A DNA stretch of 64,000 bases from Cocos nucifera (lineage: Eukaryota > Streptophyta > Magnoliopsida > Arecales > Arecaceae), in the NCBI GenBank assembly GCA_006176705.1, contig QRFJ01000755.1:1045025-1109024 (forward strand). Direction: 5' to 3'. The first letter of the stretch is position 1; each line of letters opens with the position of its first letter. The notes under the pieces were generated by a model. That model had not been told where the DNA came from. It did not search any database and saw only the letters and a list, made by a program, of their open reading frames with translations. Of the stretch, positions 10,594 to 22,706 are shown piece by piece. The position numbers were made by a program, and so were the translations under genes.

Positions 10594-11065
10594 ACTCTGA
10601 CTCTAGTTTTCAATCAGATTCAGATAATAACAAATCCATTTCAAGGTATGTCTTTACTCTAAATGGTGGAGCAGTAAGTTAAAAAAGTTTTAAGCAGTAA
10701 ATTATGGCCGACTCAACTACTAAGGCAAAATACATAGCTGCAAGTAAAGCCGCCAAGAAAGCTGTATGGATGAAAAAGTTCATCACTAAATTGGATGTCG
10801 TTTTTGAGATTGAGAATTCAGTATCACTTTATTGTGATAATATTAGAGCAATTGCTCAAGCAAAGGAACCAAGATCTCATTATAAATTCAAACACATTCA
10901 AGGTGCTTCTACCTCGTTCATAAGATTATCGAGAGATAAGATATAGTCATTGAACGAGTAGGTACAAAAAACAACATAGCAAAATCATTCACTAAAGCTT
11001 TACTATAGCAGTAGTTCGATCGCCATCTCGATTGTATGGGATTAAAATATAAGGACGATTAGTTT
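10594..11065 (+). pseudogene. E0 RNase H, resumed part
   Basis: The RNase H domain of E0 continues after E1: 'NNKSIS' and 'LNGGAV' near 10635-10675, then an open frame at 10704-10946 with 'ADSTTKAKYIAASKAAKKA', 'LYCDN' and 'AKEPRSHYKFKHI', all standard copia RNase H motifs. The end of pol lies shortly before the polypurine tract. A few stops and shifts are present. Confidence 0.85.
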
Positions 11066-11071
11066 TAGTGC

Positions 11072-11082
11072 AAGTGGGAGAT
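11072..11082 (+). promoter_or_regulatory. E0 polypurine tract
   Basis: AAGTGGGAGAT sits directly before a TG, the form typical of plant copia elements and identical to the tract of E5 at 38232-38242. Confidence 0.85.
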
Positions 11083-13160
11083 TGAAAATAATGTCCTACA
11101 ATCCAATCAAAATTTATATTTTGATGGATTGTTCTTTTAATCTTCCTGACTCATGCAATAATTTTTTATAAATAAATAAAAAATATTTATATTTCATCAT
11201 ATGCTGTATCTTATATTTGTTGAGATTATGATGAATCCCATAAATTAGGATAATGATTTTACGATTATGATGAGATTGTACCAGTGAGACCTAAAATTCT
11301 AAAATTCTAATATAGAATATTTCTAGTTGTTGGAATATTGAGATGAGGATCAACATTTTTGGAAAGGCTAACACATCCTATGTATGCTTAATGGAGAGGA
11401 TGATTGATATCATAATCACTTGTATGAGACATTAATATAAAGATATAGGTGCTCATTATAAAATGAGTTCACTGAAATGATCCGACTTTAGAACATTTTA
11501 TGGTGTCTTACTTATTTGTTAAAAGATATCTCTCTTAGTGGGAGTTATGCATGTAATCTTCTGACTTGAGACTGTCATAAAATCTTATATACATGAATCC
11601 ATATTTTAGTTCATACCCATTCATGATTAAGTTACATATGGAGTTTTCTGAATATAGTGGATTATGTATGAAGGTTGTAAGTAGGTCAACATGGAATCAA
11701 TCACTCCTAGTAAGAGTAGACCGCTTCCTACTTACTTCAATCGTATGATGATTTAGGAAGTCTTTAATCAAAGTATAATAAAAATTAGAGATAATTTTTA
11801 ATATTTTATTAATCAAATCATTATTATAAGATTGAAAGAGACATGAATATGATATTGAATTTGATATGATTCCATATTCAGAATCATATTTGGGATGCAG
11901 GATGATCGCGGGATTGAATCCAGAATCATATCCAGAATTGGATTCGAAATTAGTTCCTGATTAGGCTAATTAAATTCAATTAAATTTAAATCTGATTTGG
12001 TTTTTAATTAGGTTGACCCTTGGCTGATTAAGCCAAGGGGTTGGTGCACAAAATATGGATTCTCACATGCTAGGGAGTCTCTCTCTTAGCGCGTAGGGTA
12101 TTTCCTTGTGTAGGGGCCATGCGGCATCCCTTGGGAAGGGATGCCAATTCCTTGATGTTTATCTATATTTTATGCTATGTAACTTAAAGAGGGCATAGAC
12201 TTTTGATTATTAAAAGGCGTAGAAGAGTCCTTCTACCTCTTAATCACATATTGGTTATCAGATAAATGGATAGACATGCATACCTAGCCGCCCCTTATCC
12301 TTGGCGCCACTTAGACTAAGAGACCAAGTGGTTTTAATCTCTTTCTTTCTCCATGCCTAATCTGATATGGCACCTCCTTTGTTGGTCATTGGATGGCCAT
12401 GAGATGAATTCTTAACTAGTGAATTAAGTTGGCACCAATAATAAATTCACATGACAATTTTGAAGAGTCCTTTTATATGAAGCGACTCTTAGATTAATTC
12501 CAGATAATTCCACGTATCTTGAAATAATCCTTGTGGTATAAGAAATGTAGGGACACATGAGAAATAGATTGGGACGGGGCGTGAGATGATTTGAAGGCAA
12601 CCCTATGCACAATATAAGTAGGGTGCTGCACCGGGTATACAAATCAATTCATTCGTATCTATGCTTTCTTATATACTCTCCCTATCATCCAGTTAGTTTC
12701 TTCCTTCCCTTGTTAAGATGAGGTCCTATTAAAGAAAAGAAGTCTTCTTTAGGATATAAGGTTAGGAAGAAAATTAAGGAAGATAAGTAAAAAAGAAAGG
12801 TAGAGAAAAAGAAGGCTAGGAGGAAAGAAGTAAGGCTTAGGATTGTGCTGCCTGAAGGAATTCTTAGAGTAAGAATTTAGTAGAAGGAACCTATTCTTAA
12901 GAAGTCAATGGCTTGATCAAGACCCTATGTGGATAAACGTTGGAGGGTAAACATTTGGGTACCTATAAAAATCATCTCAATACTCTATCAAAATTAGGAT
13001 TAAGCGATATTGGTATTCCACTATACCCTTGTATTATGCAATGTATATATTATATATGATTGTAATTGACAAGGAGGTCCTAAATTAGGGTTTGATATTT
13101 TAATTTCATTATGTAAAAATTTTTGAAATTCATGCTTCCACTCTATCATTGAACCCTACA
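11083..13160 (+). repeat. E0 3' LTR (right end tentative)
   Basis: It begins TGAAAATAATG after the polypurine tract. A TATA-like 'tataagta' near 12619 fits an internal LTR promoter. The end is placed at the CA of 'gaaccctaca' (13159-13160) by analogy with other copia LTR ends. No second copy is in the window, so the length of about 2.08 kb is not confirmed. ORF-like stretches within it show no domain. Confidence 0.6.
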
Positions 13161-13320
13161 TGAATCAGAGTAGAGAAGTTGTCTATTTAGTTTTGTAGTT
13201 GCTTTTTCCCATTGCAACAATATATAACTAATATTTGATTATGCTGCCATATTCATTTCAACTGCTCATCATTCATAAATCAGCATGTTGTACATCTTGT
13301 TATTTTAGATTCCCTTCTGT
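13161..13320. other. Short spacer between E0 and E3
   Basis: AT-rich, with no coding or repeat signal. It is probably part of the sequence into which E3 inserted, continuing at about 48635. Confidence 0.4.
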
Positions 13321-14857
13321 TGTCCAGCAAGACAATCCAAGACTAGGGGTGAATTGGATTTTTCAAAATTTAAACAAGTAGTATGGTATTTTTAAAAACT
13401 AGTAAAGTGATGGAGTATGTTTTAGTTCTATGTAACTAAGTATGCAGAAATATAAATGCAATAGAATGAAGAAAACAAAGCAATCATAAATATAAGAAAA
13501 TTTATAGTGGTTCGGTGCTTCTTGCACCTACGTCCACTCCTCAAGATCCACTTAAAAATTTTACTATAATCTCTCTAAGATTACAGTCGGATAGTTTTTC
13601 AAAGCTTACTATCCAAAATCTAGTTAGTTTTACACCGGCTCACCAACCACAACCAATCCACAAGCCAACTCTTAGCTTACAATCCAATTTTTAGGCTTGG
13701 ATAGGCCTTTTCCTTAGCTTCAAAATCCTATTGAAGCTAAGTTACAAGAAAAAGAAAAGTTGAACAATAGAAAATGAACAAAAAGCTCCTTTGATGAGCA
13801 AGTAGGTCGATGAAGTTTTTGGAATTTTTTTTGATGAAAGCTTTTGAGCTTGTCTTCTTGCTAAAAATAATCTCTTGATTTGATGTTTCTTGGAGTTTTG
13901 AGTTGAATGCTCTCTATTCAAAATTTTTTGGATACTTTCTCTTAACTTTTTGATTTCTCTCAATGATTAATTTGTCATCTTATTTCCTCTAGGTGTTTTG
14001 TAGCTTATTCCCCACATTTGGTAGGCTTGAGAAGATCATTTGATCGTTAGAGAAATGAAAATAGCCGTTTGAACCATTTCTGCACAATTTGAGCATTCTA
14101 CAGAAACTAACCATTGAGGCTCCAGTCGACTCGAGCCTCAGCTCGAGATCTCTTACTCTGCTCAAGAATTTTTATTCTGCTCGATCCTTAGCTCGTGGAC
14201 CTCAAGTCGACCTGAGCCTCTACTATAGATCATTTCAATTTTTATCCCAAAAATCATGTCCTCTATATTTTTCCTACGACTTCGACTCGTGAATCTCGAG
14301 TTGACTCGAGCCTTCGCTCGAGATCATTTCAATTTTTGTCCCAAAAATCATATCCTCTGTATTTTTCCTACAACTTTGACTCGTGAACCTCGAGTCGACT
14401 CGAGCCTCCGCTCAAGATCCTCTGAACTTCATCCTGAAAATTCTATTCTCTATATTTTTCTATGATTTTAGCTCGAGAACATTGAGTCGACTTGAGCCTC
14501 TGCTCGAGATCGTGCCATCTGAAACATCTACATACCAATTTTGTATCAACTCGAGCTAAAAAATGAGCTGAATAACGAGTCGACTCGAGAGCTTTTTATG
14601 TTGAAAAATTATAACTTGCCCAAATACTTTTCTTTTCAATTTTAGTTTTGAGATGTCTCTTTCAAGCCTTGCTTTAGGTGTTATTCATGCCTTAAAAGCC
14701 TTCAATATTTCCTCAATGATCCTTAAACACACTTTTTAGAGATTTTTCATTTGATACTCTATAATTCATCCTGAAACATGATCTCAGCCAATTCATTAGT
14801 CCAACCAACATACTCAAATATTATGTTCATTCTCAAAATCAATCCTTGAGGTTAACA
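13321..14857 (-). repeat. E3 3' LTR
   Basis: A 1537-bp TG...CA repeat that matches the right copy from 'gacaatccaag' onward. On the minus strand it is preceded by a purine-rich 'aaaaaatggaaagat' tract (14858-14872). It contains the tandem palindromic repeats listed separately. Confidence 0.85.
14110..14610. repeat. Tandem palindromic repeats in E3 3' LTR
   Basis: About five imperfect units spaced roughly 95 bp apart, each centred on versions of CTCGAGTCGACTCGAG, followed by 'cctccgctcgagatc' and a T-rich linker ('ttttatcccaaaaatc'). The best cores are near 14298 and 14392-14405. The other LTR has the same array at 22230-22620. Confidence 0.85.
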
Positions 14858-15184
14858 ATCTTTCCATTTTTTATGATGACAAAATTTTGAGTATATGAGC
14901 AAGCGATATACAATGACATGAATGCATTTGGGATAATTCCTTTACATAGTTTTATATTTAGCTCTCCCTCAATTCATGCTCACATTTTTAATATCAATTT
15001 AGAGTTAAATTTTCTGTTTGTACTTATTTGAGTGGTAAATTAATAGCATATATCCATATGTGTGCCAAGGATCAATATTAACCAATCAATGTTTTACATG
15101 AGTCGAAGCATACATTTAATACATAAAGTATGTATCATGGTATAAACTCCAAACTCATAATGCACATCATATATGCTAAAAATT

Positions 15185-16425
15185 TTAGCATAATATGTAT
15201 ACAAACTCCATGGATGCAGAGTCAGTAGGTGATGGCTGAGAGAATCTATCTGTGGATGGAGCTCGAGGAGTCATAGGTGTACTAGGGTCAAGGTCAGGTG
15301 CATCTCTAGGTGTAATAGGGGTAGAGGGCTCTGCTGCCTCCACTATCCTAGGCACTCTCCTCTCTTGACCAAAAATATTCTTAATCAATCTTCTTTCCTC
15401 TACATGATATTGCATTCTGGTCCGAGCTCTCATGTCATATACATCAAAATGAGACTGCTTCTTACTTCTTTCATTCTTTAGTGATACTCATGTTGTCTCA
15501 AAGATCCTAGTCAGGGCCATGCCATAGGACAAACACACATTGTTCCTAGATGCTACCTCTCTCATTCGATACATCATAATACCAGGTAGATTTATCTGAA
15601 TGCCCTGAACCATCAGATACATCATGTACCACTCTCTTTCAGATACAAAGTCATGTCTATCTAATTTGGGAATAAAAATTCCACCGATGATATGATGCAA
15701 TACTCTCATCTCTGCAGATAAAGTGGGTGCCAGCACATCTCCTACAATGTCATCCCTACCCACAATTAACCTCAATCCCCTTTTCTTATCAAATAATCTA
15801 TCCGATATGAAATCTTCTTTAGTGATTCCAAAAATCTAAGCCAAACTCTCTTCTATCACTTCAATTTGTATACCTTTGACTATAGTTACAATTTCAGAAA
15901 ATCTTCTTTTAAGATTTTCATAGAACTCTTTAAGCAACCTAGGATACATGGGGATGTTCATTATACAGAAATTTCTCCATCCCATCCTATCAATCTAAGT
16001 CCCAATAGAAAAATTGTAACTCTCAAAGAACTCAAAATCAATTCTTCTTCCCATAGCTATAGCTCTAGTGGCCATCCTATTGATAGGTGAAGGTGGTAGA
16101 AGGGATGAGTTCGGTATATCTTGATCTTGTTGAGGTTCTTTCCGAATGGGTTCCTCGAAGGGTTGAGAAACCTCAGTTGTTGGGATGCCATCCATTCCAT
16201 TCAGGCTTTCCTTCTTCTTTTCCATTCTTCAGCTCCATGGGTGCTACAAATCTTTCGCACTCCTCGCCTTTCTCCAACCATTAATCCAAATTTGGTCCCT
16301 AACTTTATGAATTTAAGGGAGTAGTTGGTAAGGAGGCAAGAAGATACTATTGGATTGAGTTTGGGGGGAAGTGGAGCCCTCTGCTCGCCAAAATGAAGGA
16401 TCCCTAGGACATCGCGAACAGTCAT
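15185..16425 (-). pseudogene. E3 extra ORF downstream of pol
   Basis: Minus-strand coding-like segments run from about 16425 to 15185, between RNase H and the 3' LTR: 16425-16201, 16225-15995, 15775-15488 and 15433-15185. Visible features are an 'FEFFESYNFSIG' phrase, 'HHIIGGIFIPKLDRHDFVSE', 'MYLMVQGIQINLPGIMMYRM' and a Pro/Thr/Ser-rich C-terminal tail. The middle resembles the 'putative plant transposon protein' domain found in plant retroelement ORFs; this is recall and was not tested. SIRE-type elements are known for an additional, env-like ORF here. No signal peptide or clear membrane segment is seen. Function unknown; frames are broken. Confidence 0.5.
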
Positions 16426-16449
16426 GGGTCCATTTTAACGCTTGTGACC

Positions 16450-16510
16450 CCGACCCTCGAGTCGACTCGTGGTTTTGATCTAGTTTGCTCGAGTCGACTT
16501 GAGCAATAGT
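16450..16510. repeat. Internal copies of the E3 LTR palindrome
   Basis: 'CTCGAGTCGACTCGTGG' near 16457 and 'CTCGAGTCGACTTGAG' near 16490 repeat the LTR palindrome core inside the element, between pol and the extra ORF. Confidence 0.75.
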
Positions 16511-16669
16511 TTTGAAACTTTTAAAGTTCCAGAAAAAATTTTAGCATTTAATCCATGTCTAGTTATTTTCCTAGATATTGATCATTGATAATATACATAC
16601 AATTTGATTCTTTTGGATTTAATTTGATTTACCTAGAATTATGAAAAATAAAATTTAATCAGGTTGATA

Positions 16670-18250
16670 GCAAAGTCCTAAGTCTCTTCTAACCATGCTA
16701 AATCTTTATTCACTAAGAAATTTTGTGAATATGTCAGCTAATTATTTATCAGTATAGATAAATTCAAGCATCATATTATTGTTTTGGATATGGTCTCTTA
16801 TGAAATAATATCTTATTTCAATATATTTGGATCTTAAGTGTTGAATTGGATTTTTAGTCAAGCTAATTGCACTTGTATTATCACATCTTCTTGGTATCTT
16901 ATTAAGTATAAATCTAAAATATTCTAATTATTGTTTAATCCATAGAATTTATGCACAGCAACTCCTAGCAGCAATATATTTGGTCTCTACTGTAGATAGT
17001 GCTACTAAATTTTGTTTCTTACTAAATTAAGAAATTAAATTTACTTCAATGAATTGATATATGCTACTAGTGCTTTTTCTATCAAGTTTACAACTAGCAA
17101 AATTAGCATCAGAATAATCAATTAATTCAAATTGAGATGATCTATCATACCATAATCCTACATTAAGTGTCCTAGATAAGTATCCAAAAATTCTTTTAAT
17201 AGCTAGCAAATATGATTCTCTAGGATCTGATTGATACCTAGCATACATGCAAATACTAAATACTATATCTGGTCTACTTGCAATAAGATAAAGGAGTGAG
17301 CCGATCATACCTCTATATAATTTTGTGTCTACCTTCTTATCCTTTTCATCTTTATCAAGTTTACATGATGTACTCATTGGTGTGCCCAATTAGTCTTGAA
17401 CTTTCCATCCCAAACTTCTTAAGTATTTTCTTTATGTATTTCATTTGGTTAATGGAGATCCCTTCTTCATTTTGCTTGATTTGAAATCCGAGGAAGAAGT
17501 TTAATTCTTCCATCATGCTCATCTCGAACTCATCCTGCATTAGCTTGACAAATTCTTGACAAAAGGATTCATTAGTGGCACCAAAGATAATATCATCCAC
17601 ATAGATTTGTACAACTAATAGATTATTATCTTTTTTTTAAGAATAAGATTTTATCTATATTTTTCTTAATAAATTTATTATTTAATAAGAATTTGCTTAA
17701 TCTCTCATACCATGCACGTGGGGCTTGTTTTAGTTCATATAAAGCCTTACGTAATTTAAACACATGATTTGGAAATGTATGATTTTTAAATCCAAATGGT
17801 TGTTCAACATACACTTTCTCAGCTATATAACCATTAAGAAATGCATTCTTTATATCCATTTGATATAATTTGAAATTCATGAAACATGCAAATATAAGCA
17901 ATAATCTAATTGCTTCTAATCTAGCTACTGGGGCAAAGGTGTCATCAAAATCAATGCCTTCTTTCTGATTGTATCATTTTGCTACTAATCTAGCTTTATT
18001 TCTTATGATGGTATCATGTTCATTTAATTTATTTCTATATATCCATTTAATTTCAATTATTGGATAGTCATTTGGTTTATCAACTAGGGTCTAAACCTTA
18101 TTTCTTTTAAATTGATTTAATTCCTCTTGCATGACATCTATCCAATATGGATCATTTTCAGCTTCTTCTATTGACTTAGGTTCAATTTATGAAACAAAAG
18201 CTAGGTAATTATTTACATTTCTAAGATAAGATCGTGTTTTTACTCTTTGT
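16670..18250 (-). pseudogene. E3 reverse transcriptase and RNase H
   Basis: RT motifs appear in frame pieces: 'KNAFLNGYI' and 'ALYELKQAPRAWYERLSKFL' within 17901-17626, then 'MDDIIFGATN' (catalytic MDD) and 'MSMMEELNFFLGFQIKQ' within 17600-17361. The connection and start of RNase H lie in 17389-17027, with 'LYRGMIGSLLYLIASRPDI' and 'YSDANFASCKLDRKSTS'. The rest of RNase H, with decayed 'ALSTVETKYIAA', extends to about 16670 with stops. The MDD form and 'QAPRAWYERL' wording are typical of SIRE-type pol. Not functional as written. Confidence 0.85.
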
Positions 18251-19300
18251 GATGGATCATCGATTATTATATTTTTAGGATGTCCATGTGCATACTTTCA
18301 TTCTTTTGGTAACTCCTTTCCTAGGTTATGAGAAGGCTCTTCATTCTTTTCTTCTTCATTGTTTTAAGGTGGTACATCTTTTAGTGTGGTATTATCTATC
18401 TTATCATTTAGATCATTTACATTCTCATCTAGATCATTTTCTTTTCTAGATAATTTATCATTATATTCATCAAAGATAACATGAATTGATTCTTCAACCA
18501 CGAGAGTTCTCTTGTTGAAGACTCTATATGCCTTGCTTGATGAGGAATATTCCAAGAAGATACCCTCATTTGACTTGGCATCTAATTTTTCTAAGTTATC
18601 TTTTCTATTATTTAGTATAAAACACTTACAACCAAAAATATGAAAATAGTTTATATTTGGTTTTCTATTTTTTCAAAGCTTATATGAGATTTTCTTTAAA
18701 ATAGGTCTTATTAACACACGATTTAATATATAGCATGTAGTATTTATTGCCTCAGCTCAAAAGTATCTAGGTAAATTACTTTCACACAATATAGTTCGTG
18801 CCATTTCTTTCAATGTGTGATTTTTTCTTTCTACTACTCTATTTTGTTGTGGAGTTTTAGGTGCAGAAAAATTATGATCAATTTTTTTTTATTATAAAAA
18901 TTTTTGAAGTATTAATTTTTGAATTCGGTGCCATGATCACTATGTATGCATACAATCAATGTATTTTTTTCATTTGAAACTTTTTGATAAAATTTGAAAA
19001 ATACATTGAAGGCTTCATTCTTTTATGCTAAAAATATTATCCATGTGAATCTTGAAACATCATCTACAATTACTAAACCATACTTTTTATCTCCTAGACT
19101 AGTAGTCCTTGTAGGTCCAAATAAATCCATGTGTAGCAATTCTAAAGATCTAGAGGTTGAAATGATGCCTTTTGGTTTGAAAGAGTTTCAGTTTATTTTC
19201 CAAATTGACATGCATTATAAATTTGATTCTTTTCAAAATTTAATTTTGGTAATCCTTTTACAAGATCCTTCTTAATTAATTTAGAAAGTAAATCCATACT
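18250..19300 (-). pseudogene. E3 integrase remnant
   Basis: It follows the zinc-binding pre-integrase segment on the minus strand. The core is heavily decayed, but phrases of a copia integrase C-terminus remain in 18555-18364 ('YSSSSKAYRVFNKRTLVVEESIHV', read as two phrases), a wording usual in SIRE-type elements. Many stops are present. Confidence 0.65.
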
Positions 19301-19800
19301 AGCATGGCCTAATCTATGATGCCACAACCAACTAGTTTCATTGACTTTGGTATCCGTTGCCACAAGACATTGACCATTTTTCGTGTGTAGATTATCGAGA
19401 TCCATTATGTATACATTGTTGTGTCTATATCCTATGAACATAATACCATTATCATTGAGACTAGAAATAAAACATAGTAAAGATTCAAATATGATCTTAA
19501 ATTTTTTATCACAAAATTGGCTAATACCAAGCAAATTATGTTTTAACTCATCAACTAACAATATATTTTAGATAGATGTAGAAGGAGTAATACGAATGTT
19601 ACCAACGCCAATGATGCATCCCTTTTCATTATCACAAAATGTAACCACTTCTCCTTCTTTATGCTCAAAAATGATAAATTAAGATTTTTCATCCATCATG
19701 TGCCTTGAACAGCCACTATCGAGATACCAAAGTCATTTCTTATCATGGGCTGCAAGACACTCCTACATAAAAAAATTAAATTAAGTTTTTAGGTACCCAA
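19193..19800 (-). pseudogene. E3 protease and pre-integrase zinc segment
   Basis: At about 19727-19690 the minus strand encodes 'YLDSGCSRHM', the aspartic protease active site (Asp-Ser-Gly), with a stop shortly before it. The frame 19561-19193 carries 'DELKHNLLGISQ', then 'SWLWHHRLGHASMDLLSKL' and 'NACQFGK', the His-His-Cys-Cys zinc-binding region ahead of integrase. Protease would mature the Gag-Pol polyprotein. Confidence 0.8.
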
Positions 19801-19879
19801 GTCATCTTGGATCCTTTGGAGTTAGTGCTCATAGTTTCTTTTGGAATCCATATCATTTTAACTATTTTTTTATTTAATT

Positions 19880-21340
19880 TTCTAAAATCACATGCATAGA
19901 ATTTGTGATCAATTTTACCATAACAATAACATGAGATGTTTGGGGTGGAATATGATGAATCTTTGACAAATAGATTTTTGAATAATTTTTATTTCTTATG
20001 AGGTTTAAATCCTAATCCGACCTTGTTAAAAATAGCTCTTTATTCATTTAGTAGCATATTTAATTTTTTAGAACTATAAGTAAATCTTTCTATAAACGAT
20101 TTAATTTTTGCTAATTCATCAATCAATTTCTGATTTTCATTAGCAAGCAAATTCAGTTTTTCAAAAATTATTTTCTTTTCATGAATAAATTTAGAATTTA
20201 GCTTTCTCAAATCTTTATTTTTTAAGATTACTTTTCTATATTCAGTTATAAGTTCAGAAAAAGCATCTTGTAATTCATCAAATATAAAATCTAAAGAATT
20301 TTCAGTATTTACTTCCTCATGATGTGCCATGAAGCAAAGATTGGCCATCTCTTATGTTTCTTTTTCGGAGCTAGAATCCTTACTATCGCTCCAAGTGGCT
20401 ATCATCGTCTTTTTCTTGAACCTTTTGGATATTTTCTTGAAAAAGGGACAGTCCATCCCAAAATGGTCCGATTTCTTGTACTCAAAATAAATGGATAGCT
20501 CCTTCTCTTTCTCTTTCTCCTTTTTTTTACTTGGCTCATCTTTGGAAGTCTTCTTCTTGAATTCTTGCTTCTTCTTTCTCATAAATCTCTTAAACTTTCT
20601 TGCAATCATGGCCAAGTCTTCTTCTTCTTCCTCTTCATTGGATTCCTCACTTTCATCATTCTTGGAGGTAGTTGTCTTGAGAGCTATGGTCTTCTTCTTC
20701 TTGATTTTCTCCTCCATATTTTGCTTCATGTTTAATTCATGATTCATTAAAGATCCAAGAAGCTCCTCCAATGATAGCTTGTTGAGGTCTTTGGCTTTTT
20801 GGATGGCGGTGACTTTCACTTTTTAAGCCTTCAAAAGTGGCCTAAGAATTTTTCGAACAAGCTCACTATTAGTATAAGATTTACCTAAGTTTTTCAAATT
20901 ATTTTTAATATCGATAAATTTAGTAAATATTTTAAAAATAGATTTATTTAATTTTATCTTAAACAATTCATATTTATGAACAAGCATATTTATTTTACTC
21001 TTTTACTTGGTTGGTACCCTCGTGGGTGATCTCTAACCTATCCCAAATTTTTTTAGCCGATGCACATGTAGAGATTCTATTAAATTCATTAGGGTCTAAT
21101 GTACAATATAATACATTTATTGTCTTAGCATTCAATTTTATCATTTTCATGTCATGCTCATCCCAATCCTCTTTTGGTTTAGGAATTTCATTACCTTCTA
21201 TCTTAATTATGGGAGTGTGTGGATCTTTGATTATCACTCTTCAAAGTTGATAATCAAGTACTTGAATGTAGATGCATATGCGTGCTTTTCAATAAGTATA
21301 ATTTATTTCATTGAACAAAAATGGACGGTTGGTTAATTGC
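19880..21340 (-). pseudogene. gag: E3 gag polyprotein
   Basis: In order on the minus strand: the gag N-terminal core at 21237-20995 ('EDWDEHDMKMIKLNAKTINV', 'CASAKKIWDRLEITHEGTNQ'); a charged region at 20819-20352 with 'LNKLSLEELLGSLMNHELNM' and runs of Lys and Glu; a zinc knuckle at about 20482-20440 in which two Cys have become Tyr; a coiled-coil-like segment at 20348-20040; and a second knuckle near 19925. The N-terminal start is lost to stops near 21240-21340. Two knuckles and a long coiled coil fit SIRE-type gag. Confidence 0.75.
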
Positions 21341-21420
21341 CCTTTGGCAAGAGATGTACTCATTTAGATTGTCATTTGATCTTAACTCTTGATTGTTATA
21401 TCAAATGAAGTAAGTACCAA

Positions 21421-21430
21421 GCTCTGATAC
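21421..21430 (-). promoter_or_regulatory. E3 primer-binding site (decayed)
   Basis: The minus strand reads GTATCAGAGC, ten bases of the initiator tRNA-Met site, six bases from the LTR edge. The bases on the LTR side are altered. Confidence 0.7.
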
Positions 21431-21436
21431 TACTAT

Positions 21437-22706
21437 TGCCCAGTAAGACAATCCAAGAGGGGAGGTGAATTGAATTTTTCAAAATTTAAATAAATAGTAT
21501 GATATTTTCAAAAACTAGTGAAGTGATGGAGTATGTTTTAGTTCTATGTAACTAAGTATGCAAAAATGTAGAAATGTAATGAAATGAAGGAAACAAAGCA
21601 ATAACACAAAAAAAATTATAGTGGTTCGGTGCTCCTTGCACCTACGTCCACTTTCTAAGATCTACTTAAAAATTTTACTATAATCTCTCCAAGATTATAG
21701 TCGAATAGTTTTCTAAGACTTACTATCCAAAATCTAGTTGATTTTATGCCGACTTACCAATCACAACCAATCTGCAAGCCAACTCTTGGCTTACGATCCA
21801 ATTCCTAGGCTTGGATGGATCTTTTCCTTAGCTTCAAAATTCTATTGAAGCTAAGTTACAAGAAGAAGAAAAGCTGAACAATAAAAATGAATAAAAAGCT
21901 CCTTTGATAAGCAAGTAGGTCGATGAAGCTTTTGGAATCTTCTTTGAAGAAGGCTTTTGAGCTTGTTTTCTTGCTGAAAAAAATCTTTTGATTTGATGTT
22001 TCTTGGAGTTTTGAGTTGAATGCTCTCTATTTAAGACTTTTTGGATATTTTCTCTTAACTTTTTAATTTCTCTTGATGATTAATTTATCATCTCACATCC
22101 TCCAAATCTTTTGTAGCTTATTCTCCACATTTGGTAGGCTGGAGAAGGCCATTTGATCATTAGAGAAGTGAAAATAACCGTTTGAACCATTTCTGCACAG
22201 TTCTAAACATTCTACAGAAACTAGCTGTTGGGGCTCAAGTCGACTCAAGCTCAGCTCAAGATCTTTTACTTTGCTCGTTTCTCTACTCAAGATTTTTTGT
22301 TCTGCTCGATCCTCAGCTCATAGACCTCGAGTCGACTCGAGCCTCCACTCAAGATCATTTCAACTTTTATCCCAAAAATCGTGTCCTCTGTATTTTTCCT
22401 ATGACTACAACTCGTGAACCTCGAGTCGACTCGAGCCTCCACTCGAGACCCTCCGAACTTTATCCTAAAAATTTTATTCTCTATATTTTCCTACGACTTC
22501 AGCTCGAGAACATCGAGTCGACTCGAACCTCCACTCGAGACTGTGCCATCTAAAACATCTGCATGTCAGTTTTGTATCAGCTTGAGCTGAATAACAAGTC
22601 AACTCAAGAGCTTTTTATGCTAAAAAATTATGACTTGCCCGAATGCTTTTCTCTTCAATTTTAGTTTTGAGATGTCGCTTTCGAGCCTTGCTTTATGTGT
22701 TATTCA
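21437..22706 (-). repeat. E3 5' LTR, left fragment
   Basis: It begins TGCCCAGTAAGACAATCC next to the primer site and follows LTR 13321-14857 to 'gtgttattca', where E4 is inserted. The palindromic array is at 22230-22620, with exact CTCGAGTCGACTCGAG cores at about 22326-22341 and 22420-22435. Confidence 0.9.
22702..22706. repeat. E4 target-site duplication (left)
   Basis: ATTCA directly precedes E4's TG and recurs at 48463-48467. The undisturbed LTR reads across this point at about 14682-14690. Confidence 0.9.

Noticed and set aside
20491..20742. Plus-strand frame rich in Ser, Phe and Leu that looks like membrane protein
   Set aside because: It is the complement of the Lys/Glu-rich gag region of E3; the minus-strand reading has the gag motifs.
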